Assembly: GCF_030052815.1 (NCBI RefSeq)
Contig: NC_079493.1
Location: forward strand, 118,135,132 to 118,199,131
Direction of reading: 5' to 3'
DNA length: 64,000 bases
Source: Hevea brasiliensis
Lineage: Eukaryota; Streptophyta; Magnoliopsida; Malpighiales; Euphorbiaceae
In this document: positions 12,777-23,799 of the stretch, piece after piece
How positions within the stretch are numbered: position 1 is the first letter of the stretch
Layout: each line of letters opens with the position of its first letter
The notes under the pieces: model-generated
What the model saw: only the letters and a program-made list of their open reading frames with translations
Told to the model about the DNA's origin: nothing
Databases searched by the model: none
Translations under genes and position numbers: made by a program

Positions 12777-14785
12777 TTACTGACGCGGCTCCACAAGAAT
12801 GTATAGTGGCTTCCCATTTAGCCTGAACTGTCCCTGCAACAAGACAACATCCATTTCGGTGAGTTCATGATAAGAAGTAACTAGAAAGATCTTTGAAGCA
12901 TATGTAGCCAGAAAAGTCATGTCCACAACAATATTGCCAGCCATTGTTTTGCCAACAGAACACCTGCGTAGATATTAACTTAATACATCCAAAATTATAA
13001 GGAAACCATACACTAGAAGGGGAAGAAAAGAAGCAGCCAAAGTTTCTGCCAGGAGATTGAAATGACATCGATGTAAAAAACCTATTGCCATTACCTTAAA
13101 CTCAGGCAGCCCAATAACACACGCGCATTCAACAACTTCAGCTCCGACGCGTTCTAGTAAATGGCGAATCCAAATATATAAACATTTAGCCAGGAACTAG
13201 AACACTAACAGAAAAATATAAGTGTTGAAAAGAAACTGAAGAAGAAACTACCAGTACTTTCAAAGCTTACCTAATAGTCTTATTGCTGCAGAGAGTGTTC
13301 CACCAGTAGCAACTAAATCATCAATGATTATAGCACGTTCCCCATGTTTAACAGCTCCAACATGCATCTCAAGACAATCGTTTCCATATTCAAGTACATA
13401 TTCTTCAGAAATGACTTCTCCTAGATATTCAAATACTGAAGGTCTAACACAGTTTAACTTGATGATAAGCAGAATGTACTGAGCATTTGAACACGATTAA
13501 TGAAAATGGGCACGGAAGAGAAGAAATTTCCAATTTTTTTATGATCCCATTTCCCTAATTCTATAACAAAGAATGAAATAGGACAATCTTCACCACCATT
13601 CAACCATTATACTACCTATTTGGCCATTCTTGTTTTCTGAGAGACAGAGTAGCAAGACTTTGAAGCAGTTTAAAAGGGAGGTTACAATTCTCTCTCTCTC
13701 TCTCTTAAATTCACAAATAAGATCAAATTCCTAATGCATTCCAAAGATCATCTAAGAATTTCTCCATGTACTGAATTCTAAGAGAATCAGATCCAATCCT
13801 GAAGTTTTTCTTAAACAAAGGGCATCTTCATCACATTTTAGCAAAATCATATACAAGAACTTCTACCCCAGATTTTGCTATATCATCTAGTTTAATAGTA
13901 GCAGAATTCATATAATAACATACCAGGCAATTTACTCGGTTTACTCAGAGGAACAAACTTAGCACCAATAGCTAATGCAATTGAAGGGCCAAACAGAAAA
14001 CCTCTGGCTTCCACTCCTAGAAAAACATCTTCACATTGTAACAAACATCAAGGAATATGCAGAAAGATGATCATATTTGGCCACTACTGGTTCCACATTA
14101 GAAGGAAACGCTAACAAGCCAAAGCATCCAGTTCGAGAGATCATCATGGCTTTATTATTATCAATGGAATAAAGAATAAGAGGTACATTGTAATGTTCAT
14201 AATTCATTGAGAGATATCCAAATAATATTCTGATTTTGATAAATATTTTTCAAACTTCTGCTGATATTAGATGTTTGGCATTGACATTATATACGTATAG
14301 CAACAATTAGGTACTTTATCAGGTGTACTTAGTGATAAAAACACATATGCATAGGAAAAATTCCCAATCTCACCCACTACAAAATATGGAGATCCCATTA
14401 CACCAACTTTATAAATTTATAAAATGTGTACGTGTATGTGTATGCGAGAGACAGAGAGAGGGAGAGAGAGTACCAGCAACAACAGAGATACCCATATCTC
14501 TATAGCGATCAACAAAGATATCTAGAGTGTCTTTATAAGCCTTGTGATCAAGTAACAGTGTGGTTATGTCTTGAAACATAATTCCTGACAAGAATAAGAA
14601 CCCACAAACTAGAAGAAGAAAGAAGCACAAAAAAACAAAATGCTTTTGCTTCTGCAAGAAAAGAAACAAGCTACCGAAAACCAAAAAACAGTACCTGACT
14701 TAGGGAAATGGGGTACTACTCTTATGGCATCTGATATGGCCTTCAATCTTGGGTCTCCTTGTAGACCATGTTCTCCGGCAAACAT
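12777..14785 (-). CDS. APT: Adenine phosphoribosyltransferase
   Basis: Six exons on the minus strand: 14695-14785, 14474-14584, 13924-14016, 13271-13420, 13095-13153 and 12777-12833. The product is 186 residues, normal for a plant cytosolic APT. It converts adenine (and, in some plant isoforms, cytokinin bases) plus PRPP into the nucleotide. Visible motifs: [19 protein letters not shown] near the N-terminus, VVAGVEARGF, the PRPP-binding [13 protein letters not shown] (about residues 128-140), and C-terminal [10 protein letters not shown]. The start [14 protein letters not shown] fits the family. The usual RKP-GKLPG loop reads SKPSKLPG here (see findings). A TATA box lies at 14945-14952 and a short upstream ORF at 14874-14900. 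Confidence 0.92.
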
Positions 14786-14873
14786 TTTCTCTCTTTTCTT
14801 GGATGGTTACAGTAATTTTTCCAGTAGAGTTGTTTTCTTTCTCCTAGGCAAGAAGAGAGAATGGAAGTGTGAT

Positions 14874-14900
14874 TTAGGTAAGCGTACCTTTCTTGGCCAT
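14874..14900 (-). other. Upstream ORF in the APT leader
   Basis: An eight-codon ORF (MAKKGTLT) in strong start context (GCCATGGCC) lies about 90 bases before the APT start. It falls downstream of the probable transcription start. The GT and AG that could remove part of it (14844-14887) would make a 44-base intron, too short for plants, so it probably stays in the mRNA and could reduce translation. Confidence 0.45.
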
Positions 14901-14944
14901 GGCACCACTGGAGAAGATCCAAGTGTTCAGTGATCACTGCTCAA

Positions 14945-14952
14945 TATTTATA
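14945..14952 (-). promoter_or_regulatory. TATA box of APT
   Basis: The minus strand reads CTATAAATATT here, a good plant TATA element. Transcription would begin about 30 bases downstream, near 14918, giving a leader of roughly 130 bases before the APT start at 14785. Confidence 0.6.
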
Positions 14953-17587
14953 GGCTCTGATCAGCACTAATTATTTGCTTGTTCATTATACAATTTATCG
15001 TTTATATCAAATTTTATGTAAACTGAATATATTCATATAGTAAATTTTTTTTAAAAATGCATTCATGCGCTTCACATTATTATAAAATATGCATTCATGC
15101 CCTTCACATTATTATAAAATTGTTCATGATTCTTCTAAAAAAGTTGATAGTTATTTTTTAATTAGGCTAAGACTAACTAATTAACTGTGAAATTAGCATG
15201 ATGTTAGGTGAAAAAGGGACAATTTTAGTTTGTTTAGTAATATTACTTATTTTAATACCGGCTAACAGTTGCACTAACTATTAATTATTAGGTATTAACC
15301 GTTAATAGTTGACTGTTAAAATAAAAATATTTGATAAAAATAATTATTAAATTTAAAAATATTGTTTAATTAACCTTAATCAAAACATTAATATAAATAT
15401 TATAAATAAATAAAAAAATTATTTTAATATTACTTTAAAAACTGTTATTGGACTAAAAGGAATAAAAGTTCAAAAGAATTTTTTAATAAAATTAAAACTT
15501 TACGTTTTAAAAAATATAAATATTTATTATGTCAACATATGCATAATATATCTCACATAATAATATGTCACTATTATAATAAGAGTTAAAAGAAAAAAAA
15601 TATATGTTGAGTTATTTCAGTAGTTAAAATTATATTAATTATGACAGATTTAAATTTGAGTCATATTTTCTCAATTCCTTATTAAAAAATTAATAATTAA
15701 TTAAAGTAATTCACTAAGAATGTTCAAATAATTCCTTATAATATATTTTTTTATTTCTAATTAAAATTTCATTTTTTTCATGAAAAATAATTTATATTTA
15801 AAAAATATTTTTTAAGAAAAATATTTTTTTAAAAAATATTTTATTTTTTATAAAATATTTTTTATTATTCAATTGTAATATTAAATTCATAATATGTGTT
15901 TATTTCATGTATATATAAGTGTGTTCACTTAATAAAATTATTAAAATTTTAAAAATATAAAATAATTTTTTCTTTTAAAAATGAAAATTATTTTTTTTAA
16001 TGATTTAATTTTTTTAATTAAAAATATTTTTTATTAATAATTTTTTTAAATATCTCAAGTATTAAAAAATATAAATATTATTTTTTAATAAAATATTTTA
16101 TTAAAACAAATAGAACTAAGAAAAGACATATTTTCTTCATTTAAAAAAGTGAAGTAAGAATGTAATTCAACAAGTGAAGCTTAGTAGAGAATCGAAGTGG
16201 GTGGTACGAAGATCTCGGCATGCGGACGTGTCAATGTTAGATTACGGAATGTGGACCCCAGGAATGGAATGGCCAAGATCAAATAGCAGGTGTTTTCGAC
16301 TGTTGGGCTTAGATTTTCTGTAGGGGAAGCAGCATTTGATCATAAATGAGTACGTGCACAACAGTTGCGTGTGCATCTCCGCCGTTTAATTATCACTTGA
16401 GATGTCACATTATTCTATTTTTTTCCTTAAAAAAATAAATTCTCTTTTTTTATTTATTTATAATCAAGAAATTCATAAAAAAAGAAATTTAGGCGTTTGT
16501 AGAAGGTAATTTATTAATATATTTATTATTAAAATATTAAAAATAATATTAAATATGATTTATAATAAAATTTTTTAAATTAAATAAAAATAATATAATA
16601 AAATATTTAATCAAATTAATATAATATAAGTTTATAAAAATTAAAATGAAAAATTGGATCCTTAACTTTTTTTTAACTAATTTATAAATTAAAAAATTAT
16701 TATAAATAAATTAATTAATTTATATTTAGAGTTTATAAATAAATTTGACTAATTTATAAGTTAAGAAAAATATATTCTAATTTGATTTTAGTAAATTTTT
16801 AATTTAAAATATTTTTATAACAATTTATTTGACTAATTGAATTAAAATAATTTATTTATTTTTATATTATATGGAAAATTAATAAAAAAATAATAGTAAT
16901 TATGACTATAAAAGGCTAAGTCTAAGCTTCAAATTAAGATTGATTGTAAAAGATTAACTTAATGTGATAATATTGATTGTAAAAAAATAGAGTAATAATA
17001 ATACAAAAAAACTACAATGCTAAAAATATTATACAATCATATTCTATAATTAAAATAAATCACATTTAATTATAATAAAATTCAATTGTTAAGAATTAAA
17101 AACTACAAATACATGGAGAGATAGTGTTACTAAATAAAATAAAAATAAATTATATTTATAAATACTATAAAATAAGAAAAATATTATCAAATTAAATAAT
17201 ATTTGATTCAGTTAACAAAAACTTGTTATGTATAAAAATTGAAATCAAATAAAAAGTAATAAATCAATTACAAAACAGAATTCATTGATTGGATTGACCA
17301 TTTTTTCAATTCAATTTTACTAATTTTAATTAATATTTTTTAATTTTAATTACTAACTCTCTAATTATTTGAACATGCTAACCTCTCTCATCTTGCCTAA
17401 TCATTCATCAATAGTGATAGGGTTCATTACATTGTAATTTTTCTTAGATTTAAGATCTATTTGGTATTATTGTTAAAGTTGCTGTTAAGAAAAATATTTT
17501 TTTAAATATATTAATTAAAAATAATTTAAAATTAAATTTTAACATTCATTTTTTTAAAATAATTCATCATTTTATTGAGATTAAAAA

Positions 17588-17621
<34 letters not shown>

Positions 17622-18127
17622 TTGATTACAAATATATATTGCTTTTGTGAAATTCCTGAATTTGTCTTACAAAGACAAAGGCATGGGACATATCATACAT
17701 GCCCTCCAACATCAATCAAAGAAGATTTAGGTCATCAAATATATTGGATTTAATTAATTAGATGTCCAATGACATGTGAATGTGTTCATGGGTTTGATTC
17801 TCACTTGAAATTATAGAAGATAGGGTGGTTGGATTTTTTTTTTTTTAAGATTCTGATTGTTATTAAATTCATAATTTTATATTTTATAGATAATTTTAAT
17901 ATTATTTAATTAAAATTTATAGATAAAATTCTTTAATTTGTTTAATTACAAATTTTTTATTTTGGAAGGTAAAATTTTATAAGAATTTAATTTAATTAAT
18001 TTTTTTAATTTAAAAAAATATAAATCATATATGATATGCGAGAATTAAATTAAATTTTTTTCATTGCAGATTATTTATTTTAAAGGAAGCCTATATAATA
18101 TTATTATACTAATAATTTAATAAAAAT
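14953..18127. other. AT-rich gene desert
   Basis: More than 3 kb of very AT-rich sequence with no reading frame worth calling. It includes a 31-base tandem duplication at 15058-15120 (GCATTCATGC units), an AAT microsatellite at 17589-17619, and a local GC-richer island at about 16165-16400. The rest appears to be decayed spacer. Confidence 0.6.
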
Positions 18128-20786
18128 ATTTATGTCACGACCCAACCTATGGGCCGGACCGGCACTAGGACCTGGGCCAGCCTAAAGCCCCCGAGACCCG
18201 TAGTAAGCCTAACTATTCATTAATTTAACTCTAAGGCCCATTTGGGCCCAATTTCAAGAAATCAACCGGACAGAGTCCGGCCATAAAGTGGGCCTACCAA
18301 CGGGGAGTTTTTGACTCACCCGACCTGTAAACACAGTAAATACTCAATTGGGGAGCTCAGCTCACCCTCCATATACTCATCAGCATAAAAATAAATGGGA
18401 GCTCAGCTCCCTCATCCAATCCATCAAACATGCATAGAATATTAAGTTTACAGGTCCAAAATAATAATTTAGTTTACAGACCCAAATCAAATAAACATTT
18501 ATAACACATGCGAAAATTCTAAGATTTAACAAGTTTATACAAACATTAATAATCGACCTGCGAGGAAGAAAGCAGGTTAACCTCAAAAATATCCTCCTGT
18601 GGCCTGGAAAAATATTGAACGGGAGTGAGCGTTCGACTCAGAGAGTAAAATATCAATTTTAACCATAATCTCTATAACTATCTGGAACTAATGCAACCTG
18701 TGGAGTGAAATGCAACATCAATAACATTTTCACATCATAACATCAAAAAGGTAATTTGGAGCACTCACGCACCCAGCAATATCAATCATATATATATGGG
18801 AGCTGATTCCCTATACAGCTCTCTTAATTCCAACTGTGCCAGCGAAGAACTCAGCTCGGACTTCCACTTAATAACCAAATCGGGGTCCCAGCGAAGAACT
18901 CAAGTCGTGTCTACCCCGAAGGACCGGGTCCCAGCGAAGATCTCAAGCCGTGTCTACCCGTCCTATCCATAGTCCACACCACATCACACGCACGCCAACG
19001 CACGCACACTGCTCCAAATTACCACAACAACATACATGGTACTTTCACAGTTATCAATGCAACATAAAATATGCCTAGAGTTTAACTACATAGATACATA
19101 CATATAGGTGATGCATGGGCATGCTTGAACATATAATAATAGTGAAATTACAATTAAAATCAATATTTTACTTACAGACTTGACGGTGGTCACTGAGGCG
19201 GCTAGGCGGAGGAAGAAGGCTGTCCCGGCTCACCTGACAATTTTATTACAATCATTTAATAAATTTGACTCAATACAAACAAAGAAAAAGACCAAATACG
19301 TCATAAGTCGTGCCGAAAATTCGGTAGAGTCTTCCCTATACCTAGGACCTACCCAACCTGCAAAAGGGCTCAAAACACACTTTTATATCCACAATCCATA
19401 TATCCACAACTCAATCACATCACACAGCCCCTCCTGGGCCCATCAAATCAATCATCCATCACAATATGTAAAATTTCAATTTAGTCCTTATAATTGATCA
19501 TTTTTGCAAAATATGACCAAATAATCTATAAAAATTCTAAAACTTTTCCCCTAGTTACTTAGCAATATTACTAAGCTATTGCAAAAAGAATCATAATTTT
19601 CTAAGCTACCACGAATATTTTATGGATTTTTAATCCTATTTAAGCACTAGAAAATTACGAAAAAGCAAGGTTCGGGTTTACCTTTGCCGATTCCGACTTA
19701 GGGAACGCGCTCAGGATGTCTGACAATGGGGGGGTAGCCAAAACTTCGATCCAATTCGGAGACTTTTCCGGTAACGGGTCTGTCTGGCCGGAAATTCACA
19801 GACCTGGACAACTGTCGAATTTCTGCGAATTGAGGATACCTACACGAAGCCCATAACACGGGGGTTAGTACATAAATTTTTCAGAATTTTCTAAGCTCAT
19901 TTAATGCTCGGAAAGACACTGCGAAGTTCCGTGGGACCCACCGAAAAACGGTGTTGGAAAAATTCGAAATTTATGTCGCCGCGAAGCTCTCGACAAGTGG
20001 AGCGCGCTGGTACTCTCGGTTTTCTCGTGGGGTTTACGGTTTGTGAGAAATCTAGCCCAAAAGTCGAAATGGGCTAAAAACTTCCCGAGCAAAAATTGGA
20101 CAAACCGCTCGATAGATTTCGGTGTTCTTGGTGTCTATGGAAAGCTCTCGCCGAGTAGATGATTTTAGACACAAGACTCAGTCCGATTGGTGGCCGGATC
20201 GGCTGGATTTTGGCCGGGAAGTCCAGGCATCGCGCGCGCGCTTCGCGTCTGTTTTGAGGCCGTTTTTCGGCGTTCCAGGTGGCGGCCGGCCGTCGGGGAG
20301 GGCCGAGGTGGGGCGCCGGCGAGGTGGGGACGCAGGGGAGGTGGCGGCGAGGCAAGGGGAGGAGGGAGGAGGGAGAAAAGAGAGAGAGAAGGGGAGAAGG
20401 TCAGACGCGCGCGGGAGGAAGAAGGGAGAAAAAGAAAAGGCCGGTCCGATTCGACCGGTCCGATCCGGTCCGGTTCGACCGGTCCCGATTCAGAATACAA
20501 AATTTTGAATTTTTACTCTGTCTCGGGACCGAAAACGAGGTCCAAAAATTTCGAAAAAATTCCAGAAAACTCAGAAAAATTCGTAGACTCCAAATATATT
20601 TTTAGTTTTGCCACGTGGTCTTTAAATTAATTTTTAAAAATCATCAAAGTTTATATTTTCGGAAAATCGAACCCGATTTTTAAAATCTGAAAAATCTCAA
20701 ATAATTTCTTAAAATTTAATTAAAATTAAAATATCAATAATACTCATAAAATAATAAAATTTAAAATTTTAGGGTGTTACAATTTA
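18128..20786 (+). mobile_element. Solo LTR of a Gypsy-like retrotransposon with target duplication
   Basis: The LTR spans 18133-20781 (2649 bp), begins TGTCACGACCC, ends GGGTGTTACA, and is flanked by a perfect 5-bp duplication ATTTA (18128-18132, 20782-20786). No primer-binding site, polypurine tract or gag-pol follows, so it is a solo LTR left by recombination between the two LTRs. It contains three CAGCGAAGA repeats (18840-18945) and a GC-rich module (about 19900-20500). Related copies lie at 1-640 and, inverted, at 40476-42731. Confidence 0.88.
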
Positions 20787-20795
20787 TTTTTTATA

Positions 20796-20796
<1 letters not shown>

Positions 20797-20859
<63 letters not shown>
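20797..20859. repeat. AAT microsatellite
   Basis: About 21 AAT units immediately after the 3' target duplication of the solo LTR. Confidence 0.95.
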
Positions 20860-20862
<3 letters not shown>

Positions 20863-22157
20863 CATGGTGGAACAACATAAATTATAAGGTGGTTGGAGTT
20901 CTTTTTTCACATCATGTCTATCTTTTATTGCACGAACAACCATGTTACTGTGAATTGGGAAAATTTGGTATTTCAATTTTTTTTTATAGAAAATCTGATA
21001 ATTCATAAATAAACATCGTAATTAATACAATAGGAAAAAAAATATAAATAATTACTTTTTTTATAAAAAATAATATAAATAAAAGAAGAATCATTATAAT
21101 GTATTTTATAAAGATGATAAATTTTAGAAAATAATTGTTCATTAAAAATTATTATTAATTAAAATTTAAGAATAAATTAGCATAAGTTGATTAAATATTA
21201 AAATGATGTATTTTTTACAAACAAATATACTAAATTTAAATTGTAGAGGATTATATTTTTTTTAATTAAATATTTACTCACATAAATTTATAAAGAATTT
21301 TTTTATAAAAAATAATTAATTATACAATATAAATTTAATATTATAAATATTATTGTCTCGTATTGATTTGAGATAAAGTATTTGAGTTATACATAAAACT
21401 TGACAAACTTTCCCTCTTAAATTAGTTTTTAGGATGAAATTAAATCTGATATATTTTCTTTATATGTATTTGCTTGTAAACTTCATCCATTTTCTCTACA
21501 GATATATTTAACCTTATGGATTCATGAAAACTTTGATAAAAAGACACATGTTATTATGAAAAAAGATTGTATGAAGGAAAAGAACATGGTATAATTAATG
21601 CATATATGTTGTTTAGGTTAGAGAGAGAAGTATTAGTTTAACTTTATTAATTAATACCTCAAATCCATTTTCATAACAATAGGGACAATTATCAACATGA
21701 TATCCTCAAGGATTTTGGTAGCTCCACATGAATCCATGAGGTTTCTCATTTATAACTCTGTTCAAATCCATAAAGCTCACTTGAGTTTTGTTGTCTTTTA
21801 ATCAACTCTAGCTAAAAGACATTTTGGGCATAATTAAGATACCTCCACATATTTATTTTGGATTTTAATGATTCAACTTCCTGTGTTGCTCATGAGATTG
21901 GTAAAACAAAGTTAAAATCTTTTTCTTGTCTTGTATTGTGTAACTAAAAAAAAAAAAAAATATCAATTACTTTGGCATTGGGTGATTGGCAAAGAAAAAG
22001 GAAAAGGGAGGGAAAAAAAAATTCTGAGAGTATGAGGCTTTCATCCACCACTTTGGTTTGTATGTTTCTGAATTTTGTCATTTTTAGCCAATACTCAAGA
22101 TTATTCTTAATCTTCTATTTTATTATGAGATATTTGTGCCTAATTTCATGCAATGTT

Positions 22158-22614
22158 TCTCAACTTTGATATTGTTTCGTCATTATCTTTTAATTTCAAT
22201 TTGTATCACAAAAATACTTAAAACTTTAATTTAATATCACTTAAAGTCCCTTCAATCAGATTTGATTAGATACTCTAACAAAAAACTAATCTAAACATAT
22301 CTAGACGGATTAGATATGATAAAAAATATCTCTCTCTACTACTTGGAGAGAATAATCTCTCTAATTATAATCGAAATATTACTAATAATTCTTTAATTTT
22401 CATATATTTTTCTTATCTTTGGACATATTAAATTTTGCATTATTTTTTTTTATTGTGTTTAATCCAACTAAACATGTTTATATCAGTTTCTGGCCAAAGT
22501 ACTCATGGAAATCTAGTTAGAGGGACTTTGGGTGGTATAAAATTGAAATTTGAGTATTTTTGTAATACAAATTAAAGTTAAAGAATAGTGATGAAACAAT
22601 CTTTAAAGTTGAGA
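22158..22614. mobile_element. MITE with ~105-bp terminal inverted repeats
   Basis: The left arm (about 22158-22265: TCTCAACTTT, ATTGTTTCGTCA, CAATTTGTATCACAAAAATA, AAAGTCCCTTC) matches the reverse complement of the right arm (about 22508-22614) at roughly 80% by eye. There is no coding sequence between the arms. A convincing target duplication was not found. The structure fits a Mutator-like MITE. Confidence 0.7.
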
Positions 22615-23180
22615 GATGATGGGTGAAGTTAAGCTAGATACGTTGCAATACTTAACAATGATAAAGACAGATTCATAATTACTTGAATTTTGCAAAAGAG
22701 AAATTTAAAAAAAAAAAAATAGTGGAAGTGACAATAGCTAGAGGTGTTGTTACTGATGTCAAGGTACTGGGGAAAGAAAGAATGGCTTGAAGGCCCCCAC
22801 CCCCCACCTCTCTGTTGGTTCTAAATAGACTTGATGATACTAGACTGCAACATTTGTCACCCTATGAACTTGATTGTTCTAAGAAAAAATGAAAGGCGTT
22901 TATGCCAAAATTTGACTTTCCTGTATGCCCATATATGGAAACAGTCTCCATATTGTCTTTCATGATTCATGCACATCTGTTGCTTCGCTTGTAGTTGTAG
23001 CTCTTAATACTTCTCAAAAGTTGATTTCCAAACCCTGAACTTTCTCAGCCCAAGGAATAAGCTAGTCAACTCAAATTAACTTAGTTCATTCTTTGTCCTA
23101 AACTGGTTTATACTCATCATTCATTCATTAGTCTATTACAACCATTTTCATTTACCACTATTTGGAAATACTTGCACCTG

Positions 23181-23412
23181 ATCCAACATAGAATCAGAAC
23201 TCAAATAAGCAGAATTTAATTGCTCTTTGATTCATTGTATTGGGAATCTTGTTTGATACTGAATCTTTCCTGCCTTCTGCAACTTCAAACCATATTTGAC
23301 AACATAGAGTCAAAACTCAAATAAGCAGAGTTTAATTGCTCTTTGATTCATTGTATTGGAACCTTCTTTGATATTGAATCTTTTCTGCCTGCTGCAACTT
23401 CAAACCATATTT
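23181..23412. repeat. 116-bp tandem duplication
   Basis: Two adjacent copies, each containing CTCAAATAAGCAGA, TTGCTCTTTGATTCATTGTA and CTGCAACTTCAAACCATATT. They differ at several positions, so the duplication is not recent. Confidence 0.85.
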
Positions 23413-23799
23413 GATTCATCATTTACCAAAAATAAAAGAGAATTTAATTCCTTGAAACTAAACTGTTGTTGAGGATCATAATATACTTTTCAATATTATA
23501 ATTGATTCAAACTTGGTGAAAATTATAGGCACAAAATTGAGTAAAAAAGAAACACAGGAAAAATGTAATTCTGTTGTTGATTCCTTTTGCATTAAGCATG
23601 AACGACAAAATGGTATCTACAGGTTTTTATCTTGCAGTTTCGGGTGCTAAAACTACATATTACAACTGCTAACAAGAAAGTGAAATATTGTCGTGATGAT
23701 GTGTGTAATTTCCACTAATCTACACGACACTGCTTGATATAGATTCTCTTGCATACTGATTCTTGGCTTTAAAGCACATTTCCCATGTCTCCTATGCTC

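Larger units (their letters stand above)
20860..23799. other. Spacer with MITE and tandem duplication
   Basis: AT-rich spacer without a supported gene. It holds a long-TIR MITE (22158-22614) and a 116-base tandem duplication at about 23181-23412. Short reading frames here have no recognisable product. Confidence 0.55.

Noticed and set aside
14844..14887. Possible intron in the APT leader
   Set aside because: GT and AG are present, but 44 bases is below the length plants splice efficiently.
14640..14933. 97-codon plus-strand ORF opposite APT
   Set aside because: It is the antisense shadow of APT exons 1 and 2.
20122..20630. Overlapping ORFs of 108-147 codons in the GC-rich LTR module on both strands
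   Set aside because: Several frames are open at once because of GC-rich, purine-biased sequence. The products are Arg/Gly-rich low complexity with no family resemblance, and they lie inside an LTR.
20791..21006. 71-codon minus-strand ORF ending in a Tyr run
   Set aside because: Translation of the AAT microsatellite.
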